A stretch of 47,249 nucleotides of DNA from Actinomadura geliboluensis (GTDB lineage: Bacteria; Actinomycetota; Actinomycetes; Streptosporangiales; Streptosporangiaceae): NCBI RefSeq assembly GCF_005889745.1, contig NZ_VCKZ01000013.1:1-47249 (forward strand), read 5' to 3'. Shown piece after piece: positions 29,348 through 37,442 of the stretch; position 1 is the first letter of the stretch, and each line of letters starts with the position of its first letter. Under the pieces are notes generated by a model, which did not search any database, was not told the origin of the DNA, and saw only the letters and a list, made by a program, of their open reading frames with translations. The translations under genes were made by a program, and so were the position numbers.

Positions 29348-30928
29348 ATGCCGTCCCCCTCCACCTCCGCCGCACCGCGAACCGCGCCGGAGGATCCGGT
29401 CCCCCCGTCGCGGAGCGACGAGCCGCTCCCGGTCCGCCTGCGCGACCTGCCGCGCACGACCTGGCCGCTGATCGCGCTGCTCGTCGGCTTCCCCGTGTGG
29501 TGGATCGTCGGCCTCGGCGTGTTCAGCTTCGTCATCTGCGCGGTGCCGATGGCGCTCATCCTCCTCAACCGCCGCCCGCTGCGGTTCCCGCCGGGCTTCG
29601 GGCTGTGGGTGCTCTTCCTGGTCTGGTACCTGGTCAGCCTCACCATGCTGAGCAAGAACCCGCCGGGCGCGTACGGCGAGTTCGGCCTCGGGCGGATCGT
29701 CTCGGTCCTGGTGCGGCTGGTCGTCTACGCCGCGTCCGCGGTCATCGCGCTGTACGTCGGGAACCTCAGCGAGCGGGAGCTGCCGCGGCTCGCGCTGCTG
29801 CGGATGCTCGCGGCGCTGTTCATCACCACCACGCTCGGCGGGCTGCTCGGCGTGGTGTTCCCGAACTTCCACGTCACCCCGCTGTTCGGCATGCTGCTGC
29901 CCGGGCGGGTGCGCGGCGACGCGTTCGTGCAGAACATCATCAACCCGACCGCGGCGCAGATCACCTGGGTCGGCTCGGTCAAGGCGGTGCGTCCCGAAGG
30001 CCCCTTCGAATGGGCCAACACCTGGGGCAACAACTACTCGATCCTGCTGATCTGGTTCGTCCTCGCCTGGTGGGTGTACGCCTCGCGCAAGCGCCGGATG
30101 CTGGGCGCGGGCATCCTCGTGCTGTCCATGGTCCCGGTGGTGTACGGGCTGAACCGCGGCCTGTGGATCGGGATCGGGATCAGCGCCGTCTACGTCCTCG
30201 TCCGGCTGGCGCTGCGGGGCCGGGTCATGGCGCTCGGCGTGGCGGCCGTCGCGCTGGTGTTCGGCGGCACCGTCTTCGCGATGTCGCCGCTGTACTCCCA
30301 GGTCCAGACCAGGCTCGACAACCCGCAGAGCAACGGCATCCGCGCCTACACGCGGGCCAAGACGATCGAGGCGACGTTCACCTCGCCCATCATCGGCTAC
30401 GGCAACACGCGGTACGCGGTCGGCTCCGACAAGACGGTCGTCACCGGCAAGACGCAGGCGTGCCCGGAGTGCAAGCACCCGCCGCTCGGCTCCGACGGCC
30501 AGCTGTGGCTGCTGCTGATCTCGCAGGGCTTCGTCGGGGCGGGCCTGTACATCATGTTCTTCCTCAACGCGATCCGGCGGTACTGGCGGGACACCTCTCC
30601 GATCGCCACGGGCGGCGTGCTGACGATGCTGCTCGTGCTCTTCTACATGACCATCTACGACGGGCTCTACACCCCGATGCCGCTCTACCTGCTGTCGTTC
30701 GCGGTGATGTGGCGCAACGGCATCGACCTGAGCCCGCCGCGCGTGGAGCCGGTCGCCGTGCGCGCCCGGCGGGCCCGCGACAAGACGCTCTCCGCCGCCC
30801 GCACCCGGCGGCTGCTGGAGACGAAGACGCGCCGGGCCGCGCTGGCCACGCGGACGAACGGCACGCCCATCAGGATCGGAGAGGGACAACGTGAGCGACA
30901 CGGCGGACCGGCTGACGGCCCTGCGTGA
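29348..30928 (+). CDS. O-antigen ligase/Wzy-like polysaccharide polymerase
   Basis: A 526-residue membrane protein with about 11 helices. It has the Wzy/O-antigen ligase arrangement: many helices, a large extracytoplasmic loop between NRGLWIGIGISAVYVL and the late helices, and a loop motif near GYGNTRYAV and GSDGQLWLLLISQG. Such enzymes join undecaprenyl-linked repeat units outside the membrane. Both ends are hydrophilic and should be inside; the C-terminal 70 residues are Arg-rich. The stop lies 38 bases inside the next gene. Position after the chain-length protein and before the flippase supports a polymerase over a ligase. Confidence 0.85.
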   Translation: MPSPSTSAAPRTAPEDPVPPSRSDEPLPVRLRDLPRTTWPLIALLVGFPVWWIVGLGVFSFVICAVPMALILLNRRPLRFPPGFGLWVLFLVWYLVSLTMLSKNPPGAYGEFGLGRIVSVLVRLVVYAASAVIALYVGNLSERELPRLALLRMLAALFITTTLGGLLGVVFPNFHVTPLFGMLLPGRVRGDAFVQNIINPTAAQITWVGSVKAVRPEGPFEWANTWGNNYSILLIWFVLAWWVYASRKRRMLGAGILVLSMVPVVYGLNRGLWIGIGISAVYVLVRLALRGRVMALGVAAVALVFGGTVFAMSPLYSQVQTRLDNPQSNGIRAYTRAKTIEATFTSPIIGYGNTRYAVGSDKTVVTGKTQACPECKHPPLGSDGQLWLLLISQGFVGAGLYIMFFLNAIRRYWRDTSPIATGGVLTMLLVLFYMTIYDGLYTPMPLYLLSFAVMWRNGIDLSPPRVEPVAVRARRARDKTLSAARTRRLLETKTRRAALATRTNGTPIRIGEGQRERHGGPADGPA

Positions 30929-32111
30929 GACGACCCGGCTGCTGTGGCCCGAACCCGCGCGCGTCACCGACGGCCGCGGCGACCGGCTCCTCGCACCCGA
31001 CGCCCGCCGGCCCCGGATCCTGCTTCCCGCCGACCGCGCGGCCGCCGTCGGGGCGCTGCGCGCCTACGGCCGGGTGGAGTCGCGGGCGGCGCGGCTGGTG
31101 ACGGCCGGGCTGATCTGGTCGCTGCGCGGCGGGCTCGGACGGGCGGTGCTGCGCCGCGGCGTGCGGGTGGACGTCCCCGAGGGGGCCGAGACCGTGGAGA
31201 CGTACCTGAGCGAGGCCCTGGGCCGTCCGGTGTGCGCCGCCCTGTACGCGCGGCCCGCCGGACGCGCCAACGACAAGCCGGTCTTGCAGGCCCTCTCCCC
31301 CGGATCGGCCGGGCCCCCGGTCGCGTTCGTCAAGGTGGGCGTGAACGAGCTGACCGGGCGGCTCGTCCAGGCCGAGGCGGCGGCGCTGGCGCAACTGCCG
31401 CGCGCTGCGGGCGGTGTTGTCCGTGCGCCTGAGGTGCTGCACTCGGGGTCGTGGCGGGGGCTGGACATCCTGGCGCTGACGCCGCTGCCGACCTGGGAGC
31501 AGGGCCGCCCGATCACCGCGGAACTGCTGGCCGCCGCGCTGCGCGAGATCGCCGAAGCGGCCGGGACGCGGCGCATCCGCCTGGCGTCCTCCCCCTACTG
31601 GACGGCGCTCAACGACCGCGTCGCCGCCCTGCCGGGCGAACCGGCCGGCCGGCTGCGCGCGGCGCTCGCGGCGATCGGCGAGCGCCACGGGGACGCCGAG
31701 CTCGTCTTCGGTTCCTGGCACGGCGACTTCACGCCGTGGAACACCGGCGGCTCGGACGGCGGCCTCCTGGTGTGGGACTGGGAGAGGTTCACCACCGGCG
31801 TCCCCGTGGGCTTCGACGCGCTGCACCACCGCCTCCAGCGCACCGTCTCCGACCCGGCGGCCGACCCGGCGCGGGCTGCGGCCGACTGCGTGCGCGACGC
31901 GGCCGGCGCCCTGGCCCCGTTCACCGCCGCGCCCGCGCTGGCCGAACCCGCGCACGCCGCGCTCGTCGCGCGGCTGTACCTCGCCGAACTCGCCGCGCGC
32001 TATCTCGCCGACCGGCAGGCCGAGGCGGGCGCCCGCCTCGGCGACGTCGGCGCATGGCTCCTCCCCGCCCTCGCCGAGGGCGTGCACGAAACGAAGGAAG
32101 CGAATGGCTGA
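30891..32111 (+). CDS. APH/choline-kinase-fold phosphotransferase
   Basis: A 406-residue protein from the GTG at 30891 (GAGAGGGA site). The kinase catalytic loop is HGDFTPWN (277-284: His277, Asp279, Asn284) and the metal-binding segment is VWDWERF with Asp296, the pattern of the aminoglycoside phosphotransferase/choline kinase fold. The nucleotide lobe near residues 130-160 (VAFVKVGVNELTGRLVQAEAAAL) carries a likely Lys and Glu. No membrane segment. It overlaps the polymerase gene by 38 bases and the sulfotransferase gene by eight, so it belongs to the pathway. Antibiotic resistance seems unlikely; I infer a sugar, lipid or small-molecule kinase that supplies or decorates the repeat unit, substrate unknown. 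Confidence 0.78.
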   Translation: MSDTADRLTALRETTRLLWPEPARVTDGRGDRLLAPDARRPRILLPADRAAAVGALRAYGRVESRAARLVTAGLIWSLRGGLGRAVLRRGVRVDVPEGAETVETYLSEALGRPVCAALYARPAGRANDKPVLQALSPGSAGPPVAFVKVGVNELTGRLVQAEAAALAQLPRAAGGVVRAPEVLHSGSWRGLDILALTPLPTWEQGRPITAELLAAALREIAEAAGTRRIRLASSPYWTALNDRVAALPGEPAGRLRAALAAIGERHGDAELVFGSWHGDFTPWNTGGSDGGLLVWDWERFTTGVPVGFDALHHRLQRTVSDPAADPARAAADCVRDAAGALAPFTAAPALAEPAHAALVARLYLAELAARYLADRQAEAGARLGDVGAWLLPALAEGVHETKEANG

Positions 32112-32979
32112 CAAGCACCAGGCGGCGCGTCCCCCCGGGCACAAGCGGCTGGCCCAGGCCGCCGCCGTCACCGCGGGCAAGGCCACCCACCGCGCCCGCA
32201 TGCTGCCCGGATTCCTCATCGTCGGCGGGCAGCGCTGCGGCACGACGTCGATGTACCGGACGCTCAGCCAGCACCCGGCGCTACTCAAGGCCCTGTGGCA
32301 CAAGGGCGTCCACTACTTCGACACGGGCTACGACAAGGGCCTCGCCTGGTACCAGGGGCACTTCCCGCTGCGCACGACGGCCGCGCGGGTCGAGCACCGG
32401 CACGGGGTGAAGCCGCTGGCGTTCGAGTCGTCGCCGTACTACGGGTTCCACCCGCTGGCGGGCGAGCGGATCGCCGCCGACCTGCCGGACGTCAAGCTGC
32501 TGATGCTCGTGCGCGACCCGGTGGAGCGGGCCTACTCGGCGCACTCCCACGAGCTGGGGCGCGGGTTCGAGACCGAGCCCTTCGAGCGGGCGATCGAGCT
32601 GGAGGAGGAGCGGCTGGCGGGCGAGGCCGAGCGGCTCGCGGCCGACCCGGCCGCGACCAGCCACGCCTACCAGCACAACGCCTACCTCGCGCGGAGCCGC
32701 TACATCGAGCAGATCGAGCGGCTGGAGGGGCTGGTGGGCCGCGACCGCCTCCTCGTCGTGGACAGCCACGAGTTCTTCACCGAGCCGGAGACCGTGTACA
32801 AGGGCGTCCTGGACTTCCTCGGCGTCCCGCCGCTCGGCTCCCCGGTGTTCGAGCGGCACAACGCGCGCAGCCGCTCGCCGCTGCCGGACGGGCTCCACGC
32901 GCGGCTCGGCGAGTACTTCCGCCCGTACGACGAGCGGCTGGCGGAGTGGCTCGGCCGCACCCCGTCCTGGCGCCGATGA
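32104..32979 (+). CDS. PAPS-dependent sulfotransferase (heparan-type)
   Basis: A 291-residue cytoplasmic sulfotransferase. The 5'-phosphosulfate loop is GGQRCGTTSMY (41-51), the 3'-phosphate site is LVRDPVERAYSAH (135-147) and the segment FESSPYY (107-113) matches the place of the catalytic base in heparan sulfate N/O-sulfotransferases. A C-terminal region YRPYDERLAEWLG is typical of that group (YFRPYNxxL). It would move sulfate from PAPS to a sugar hydroxyl or amine of a lipid-linked repeat unit on the cytoplasmic side. Overlaps both neighbours (eight bases with the kinase, four with the flippase). Confidence 0.92.
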   Translation: MADKHQAARPPGHKRLAQAAAVTAGKATHRARMLPGFLIVGGQRCGTTSMYRTLSQHPALLKALWHKGVHYFDTGYDKGLAWYQGHFPLRTTAARVEHRHGVKPLAFESSPYYGFHPLAGERIAADLPDVKLLMLVRDPVERAYSAHSHELGRGFETEPFERAIELEEERLAGEAERLAADPAATSHAYQHNAYLARSRYIEQIERLEGLVGRDRLLVVDSHEFFTEPETVYKGVLDFLGVPPLGSPVFERHNARSRSPLPDGLHARLGEYFRPYDERLAEWLGRTPSWRR

Positions 32980-34574
32980 GCGCGCCCGCGACCGGCGCGG
33001 CCGACCCCGCCGCGACCGGCGGCGCGAAGGACGGCGCGGCGGGCGGCGCGGGCCCCGGCTCGAAGGGCTCGGACGTCGGCTCCCTCGCCCGCGGCGGCGC
33101 CCTGAACATCGTGGGCGCCGTGGTCTCGGCGGTGGCCCAGCTCGTCGTCGTCGCCGTCATCACCAACGCGTTCTCCCAGGACGAGGCGGGCGTCTTCTTC
33201 GCCGCGACGTCGGCGTTCCTGCTGTTCGGCGCGGTCGCCGAGCTCGGCACCCAGACGAGCCTGGTGTACTTCATCGCCCGGTTCCGCTCGCGCGGCCGCA
33301 CCGAGCGGATCGGTCCGCTCGTCCGGCTGGCGCTGCGGCCGATGGTGCTGTGCTCCGCGGTCCTCGGCGCCGTGCTGTTCGCGGCGGCGCCGTGGGTGGC
33401 CGAGGTGATGGTGCACGGCGACCCGGGGGACGGCGCGACCTACCTGCGGGTGCTGGCGGTGTTCCTGCCGGTGATGAACCTGTCGGCGGGGGCGCTGGCC
33501 GCGACCCAGGGGTTCCGGCGGATGCGGCCGTCGGTGCTCGTGGAGAACATCGGCCGCCCGCTGGTGCAGCTCGCCGCGGTCGGCGCGGTGGCGGTCGCCG
33601 GAGCGTCCGGGCTCATCGCCGTCGCCTGGGTCGGGCCGTACCTGCCCGCCGCCGTGCTGGCCGTGCTCGCGATGCTCGGGCTGGTCCGGCGCACGGCGCC
33701 GGACGCCGGCACCGCCCCGGACGTCCCGCCCGACCTCGGCCGCCGGTTCTGGCGCTACTCGCTGCCGCGCGGGCTCGCGGGCATCACCCAGATCCTGCTG
33801 CAGCGCATGGACATCCTGTTGGTCGCGGCGATGCTCGGCGCGCGGGACGCGGCGATCTACACCGCGGCGTCCCGGCTGCGCGTCGTCGGGCAGCTCGCCA
33901 ACCGGGCCATCTCGCAGGCGGTCCAGCCGCAGCTGTCGGAGGTGCTCGCGCACGACGACCGGCGCTCGGCCAACACCCTCTACCAGACCGCCACGAGCTG
34001 GCTGATGCTGGCGAACTGGCCGCTGTTCCTGCTCTCGGCGCTGTTCGCCGAGCAGCTGCTGCGGATGTTCGGGAGCGGCTACCACACCGGCGCCTCGGTG
34101 ATCGTGGTGCTGGCGGCCGCGATGCTGGTCAGCGCGGGGACGGGCATGGTCGAGGTCGTCCTGATGATGGCGGGCAAGACCACCTGGAACCTCGTGAACA
34201 TCGTGCTCGCGCTCGGTGTGAACGTCTGCGTCAGCGTCCTGCTCATCCCGCACATCGGGATCGTCGGGGCCGCGCTCGGCGGGGCCGCCGCGCTGCTGAC
34301 CCGCAACGTCATCCCGCTGCTGCAGCTGCGCCTGAAGCTGGGCCTGCACCCGTTCGGCCGGGGCTCGCTGGCGGCCGCGGCGCTGACCGGCGTCTGCTTC
34401 GGCGCGGTACCGCTCGCCGTGCGGCTGGCGGCGGGCGACGGGCTGCCCCAGCTCGCCGCCGCCGCGGCGGTCGGCACCGTCGGGTACGTCGCGGGCTGCT
34501 ACCTGCTGCGCCGCCCGCTGAACCTGGACGAGGCCGCGCGCTCCATCCTGCGCCGCGGCCGACCGCGCCGCTGA
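32976..34574 (+). CDS. Wzx-like polysaccharide flippase (MATE/PST family)
   Basis: A 532-residue membrane protein with about 12-14 helices starting at GGALNIVGAVVSAVAQLVVVAVI and an acidic/Gly/Ala N-terminal tail of about 40 residues. The pattern ALNIVGAVVSA, FAATSAFLLFGAVAELG and YSLPRGLAGITQILLQRMDILLVA is that of polysaccharide exporters of the oligosaccharidyl-lipid group. It should flip the undecaprenyl-linked, probably sulfated, repeat unit to the outside. ATG overlaps the sulfotransferase stop (ATGA). It is the last gene of the operon and ends five bases before a strong hairpin. Confidence 0.9.
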   Translation: MSAPATGAADPAATGGAKDGAAGGAGPGSKGSDVGSLARGGALNIVGAVVSAVAQLVVVAVITNAFSQDEAGVFFAATSAFLLFGAVAELGTQTSLVYFIARFRSRGRTERIGPLVRLALRPMVLCSAVLGAVLFAAAPWVAEVMVHGDPGDGATYLRVLAVFLPVMNLSAGALAATQGFRRMRPSVLVENIGRPLVQLAAVGAVAVAGASGLIAVAWVGPYLPAAVLAVLAMLGLVRRTAPDAGTAPDVPPDLGRRFWRYSLPRGLAGITQILLQRMDILLVAAMLGARDAAIYTAASRLRVVGQLANRAISQAVQPQLSEVLAHDDRRSANTLYQTATSWLMLANWPLFLLSALFAEQLLRMFGSGYHTGASVIVVLAAAMLVSAGTGMVEVVLMMAGKTTWNLVNIVLALGVNVCVSVLLIPHIGIVGAALGGAAALLTRNVIPLLQLRLKLGLHPFGRGSLAAAALTGVCFGAVPLAVRLAAGDGLPQLAAAAAVGTVGYVAGCYLLRRPLNLDEAARSILRRGRPRR

Positions 34575-34579
34575 CCGGC

Positions 34580-34606
34580 GGGGGCGCGCCGGCTAGGCGC
34601 GCCCCC
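34580..34606. terminator. Bidirectional hairpin between the convergent EPS operons
   Basis: A perfect 11-bp stem GGGGGCGCGCC (34580-34590) with GGCGCGCCCCC (34596-34606) and a five-base loop fills most of the 41-base gap between the flippase and WecG stops. It can serve both strands. No T-run. Confidence 0.7.
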
Positions 34607-34615
34607 GGCCGCGGT

Positions 34616-35404
34616 TCAGCGGCGGTACCGGTCCAGCGCGCAGCCGGTGAGGAACCGCGCCGCGAACGGCAGGTCGTGCAGGATGTACCGGCTGAACAGG
34701 CGGCGGGGCTCACCCGCCAGCCGGTGCAGCCACTCCAGGCCGGCGCGCTGCATCCAGCCCGGGGCCCGTTCGAGCTCGCCGGCCGCGAACGGGATCGCCG
34801 CGCCGCATCCGACGAACCACGCGCCCGGCAGCGCGGGCCGCAGCGCGGTGATGAGCCGGTCCTGGCGGGGGAACCCGAGGCCGACGAACACCAGGTCGGG
34901 CTTGAGCGCCGCGAGGTCCGCGGCGATCCGGTCGACCTCGCGCTCGTCCCGGTCGAAGCCCATCGGCGGCGCGGACGCCCCCGCGACGCGCAGCCCCGGA
35001 TACCGCTCGGCGAGGACGGCGCCGGCGCGTTCGGGGACGCCGGGCGCGCCCCCGCCGAGCAGGTAGACCGACCGGCCGTCGCGCGCCATCGCCTCGCTCA
35101 GCGTCCAGATGAGGGACGCCCCGGTGACGCGGGCGGGCAGCGGGCGGCGGGCGAGCCGCGCGCCCCACAGGATCGGCGTGCCGTCGGCGACGACGAGGTC
35201 GGCGCCGGTGACGAGCGAGCGCGCCTCCCCGTCCCGCCGCGCCAGCCGCATGATGTCGATGTTCGGCGTCACCAGGTGGCCGCCCGCGCCGCGCGCCACG
35301 TCGGCGGCGACGCGCTCGACCACCTGCGCCTCGGTGAGCGCGTCGAACGGGACGCCGCGCAGCACCACGCGCGCCGCGCCGCCCGCCGCGGCGTGGCCCG
35401 TCAT
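34616..35404 (-). CDS. WecG/TagA/CpsF family glycosyltransferase
   Basis: A 262-residue GT26-family enzyme that adds a sugar (ManNAc or ManNAcA in known members) to an undecaprenyl-linked acceptor on the cytoplasmic side. Family features: TPNIDIMRLARRD, ADLVVADGTPILWGARL with the catalytic Asp, SVYLLGGGAPGVPERAG, and LVFVGLGFPRQDRLI. The C-terminal helix-rich part (AGLEWLHRLAGEPRRLFSRY) is the usual membrane-contact tail. ATG at 35404 overlaps the GT2 stop (ATGA). Last gene of the minus operon. Confidence 0.93.
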   Translation of the reverse strand: MTGHAAAGGAARVVLRGVPFDALTEAQVVERVAADVARGAGGHLVTPNIDIMRLARRDGEARSLVTGADLVVADGTPILWGARLARRPLPARVTGASLIWTLSEAMARDGRSVYLLGGGAPGVPERAGAVLAERYPGLRVAGASAPPMGFDRDEREVDRIAADLAALKPDLVFVGLGFPRQDRLITALRPALPGAWFVGCGAAIPFAAGELERAPGWMQRAGLEWLHRLAGEPRRLFSRYILHDLPFAARFLTGCALDRYRR

Positions 35405-36339
35405 ATGCCGTGCCCGCGCGAGTGCAGGGTCCGCAGCACCCGCTCGTCGGAGACGAGCCCGGTGGCGACCGCCAGCGCGAACGGCACGCGGCGCTCCCGC
35501 CAGTTGGCGCGCAGCGCCCGCCGCGACCAGCTCAGCGCCTCCCGCCGGCGGCCCAGCCCCGCGTTCCAGAACGCGATCTGGCCGTAGACGCGGGCGGAGC
35601 CGACCGGGTCCGCGGCCAGTTCCGGATGGTGCCGCAGCATCCAGCGCAGCCCCTCGATCTTGGTGTCGTACTCGCCGGCGAACAGCGACGTCCGCCCCCA
35701 CAGCACCTTCACCAGCGGGCGGTCGACGTTCACGATCGGGTGCCGCCGGGCGGCGCGCAGCGCGAAGTCCCAGTCCTCGTTCTGGCCGGCCGGGATGGTC
35801 TCGTCCACCAGCCCGATCCCGTCGGGCGCGGTCAGCGCCGCGCGGCGCGCCAGGTACGTGGACGAGTGGACCATCACCATCCGGGACCGCACGAGGTCGG
35901 CGTGCGTCACCTCCGCGGCGCCCGCGAGGCGCGCGTTGCCGCCGCCGCGGAACTCCACGAGGATGCCGCAGCTCGCCAGCACCGCGTCCGGGCGGGCGGC
36001 GAGCGCGGCCGTCTGCGCGGTCAGCTTCTCCGGCAGCCACTGGTCGTCGTCGTCGCAGAACGCCACCAGCTCGGTGTCGAGCGCGAGGATGCCGGTGTTG
36101 CGCGCCCCCGCCAGCCCCGGCGTGCGGTCGTTGGCGAGGACGGTGACGCGGCCGTCCGCGCCGGGCACGTCCGCGAGCGACGGGTCGGGCTCGGCGCGGT
36201 CGAACACGACCGCGATCCGCAGCTCGCCCGGGTAGTCCTGGGCCAGGACGGCGTCCAGCGCCGCACGCAGCAGCTCCGGACGGTTGTGCGTGGGGATCAC
36301 CACGCCGACGGACGGATGCCCGTCGCGCTCCGACGTCAT
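35401..36339 (-). CDS. Family 2 glycosyltransferase
   Basis: A 312-residue GT-A fold enzyme. It opens with SVGVVIPTHNRPELLRAAL, has the metal-binding acidic cluster FCDDDDQWLPEKL and the later QNEDWDFALRA that gives the catalytic acid (ED). No transmembrane segment, so a soluble or peripheral cytoplasmic enzyme. Sugar donor and linkage unknown. It overlaps the sulfotransferase gene before it and WecG after it by four bases each. With the initiating transferase and WecG it is one of only three sugar-transferring enzymes in the locus. Confidence 0.93.
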   Translation of the reverse strand: MTSERDGHPSVGVVIPTHNRPELLRAALDAVLAQDYPGELRIAVVFDRAEPDPSLADVPGADGRVTVLANDRTPGLAGARNTGILALDTELVAFCDDDDQWLPEKLTAQTAALAARPDAVLASCGILVEFRGGGNARLAGAAEVTHADLVRSRMVMVHSSTYLARRAALTAPDGIGLVDETIPAGQNEDWDFALRAARRHPIVNVDRPLVKVLWGRTSLFAGEYDTKIEGLRWMLRHHPELAADPVGSARVYGQIAFWNAGLGRRREALSWSRRALRANWRERRVPFALAVATGLVSDERVLRTLHSRGHGI

Positions 36340-37325
36340 GCGTCGCCTCCGAGGTAGCTGTAGTGGCGCAGTAGCGGCAGGGTCATCGCGGTGACCCTGC
36401 GCTGGTCGGCGGCCGGCAGCGCGGTCCGCCACCGGTCGTCGGACCGGATCTCGATCTGCCCGGTGCGGAAGCGCATCGGGTTGCCCGACGCCGTGTGGTT
36501 GGCGGTCAGCTCCGCGCGCCCGTCGCCGACGAAGGCGAGGGCGTCGGCGACGGCGGGGAGCCCCGCGAACCGGGCGATGTCGCGCAGCCGCGCGCGCGGC
36601 TCGGCGACGAAGTCCTCGTAGCGCATCCGCCGCACCCGCACGCCGCGCCGGGCGAGGAGCTGGAAGGCGCCGTTCTCGGCGTTCCAGTGGACGGCGGTGC
36701 GGGGCGGCGACCACTGCGTCATGTACTCGTCGCCGCCGGCGTCGGCCTCCGGGCGCCGCACCTGGCGCGTCCACGAGTAGGCCACGCCGCGGCTGTCCCG
36801 GACGACGTGCAGCACGCGCAGGTCGACGCGGCCGGCGCGGGCCGCCCAGCGCAGGCAGAACGCCAGTGACGCCTGCTTGCTGGAGTCGATCAGCACCGCC
36901 GCGCCGGACTCGGCGGCCACGGCGCGGTACAGCCGCAGGTAGTGGTCGACGTACTCGGCCACGAGCGGCGACCGGTCGGCCGGGAGCCGGTCGCGGGCGA
37001 GCATCGGGATGTGGCGGGTGCGGTCCACCTCGGCGCGCAGCTCGGCGAACCGGTCGAGGTCGACCGCGTCCCAGCCGCCGAACGCGGCCTCCCCGACGCG
37101 CCGCCAGAACGGGCACTCGCCGAACGGGACGCCGCAGCCGCAGCGCTCCCCCGCGTGGGCGCCGCGCTCCCACAGGTGGATGACCTCGCCGAGCGCCATC
37201 GCACCGGGCAGCTCGCCGAGCAGCCGCTCGACCAGCGTCGTGCCGCTGCGGCCGAGGCCCCCGAGGAACAGGACGCGGGGCCGGTCCGCCCCGGCCGCCG
37301 GCCCGGGGGCGGGCTCAGCGGACAC
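36336..37325 (-). CDS. Second PAPS-dependent sulfotransferase
   Basis: A 329-residue sulfotransferase of a different subfamily from the one at 32104. The 5'-phosphosulfate loop is LGGLGRSGTTLVERLLG and the 3'-phosphate site is HVVRDSRGVAYSW. Conserved cysteines in GERCGCGVPFGECPFW are found in a common actinobacterial/cyanobacterial sulfotransferase group. The start is either GTG 37325 (GGAG seven bases before it, chosen) or GTG 37349. It begins 118 bases after the cysN stop, with a hairpin between, and overlaps the GT2 gene. Its different family suggests a second acceptor position on the repeat unit. Confidence 0.9.
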   Translation of the reverse strand: MSAEPAPGPAAGADRPRVLFLGGLGRSGTTLVERLLGELPGAMALGEVIHLWERGAHAGERCGCGVPFGECPFWRRVGEAAFGGWDAVDLDRFAELRAEVDRTRHIPMLARDRLPADRSPLVAEYVDHYLRLYRAVAAESGAAVLIDSSKQASLAFCLRWAARAGRVDLRVLHVVRDSRGVAYSWTRQVRRPEADAGGDEYMTQWSPPRTAVHWNAENGAFQLLARRGVRVRRMRYEDFVAEPRARLRDIARFAGLPAVADALAFVGDGRAELTANHTASGNPMRFRTGQIEIRSDDRWRTALPAADQRRVTAMTLPLLRHYSYLGGDA

Positions 37326-37407
37326 GTCCGCACTCCGGTGGGGGGACACGCGTCATTCGGTTCGACCTCGCGGGCGTTCGGGGGGTGGGTGTTCGGGAGC
37401 CCATTGT

Positions 37408-37432
37408 CCCGCACCGCGGCGGGCGGTGCGGG
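37408..37432 (-). terminator. Hairpin between cysN and the second sulfotransferase
   Basis: A perfect 10-bp stem CCCGCACCGC (37408-37417) with GCGGTGCGGG (37423-37432), loop five bases, starts 11 bases past the cysN stop. It may end or attenuate the cysDN transcript, leaving the downstream genes with their own promoter or lower expression. Confidence 0.55.
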
Positions 37433-37442
37433 CGGGTCCGGA

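Noticed and set aside
30891-32111. Aminoglycoside resistance gene
   Set aside because: The APH fold is shared by many kinases; the overlapping EPS operon setting argues for a pathway role.
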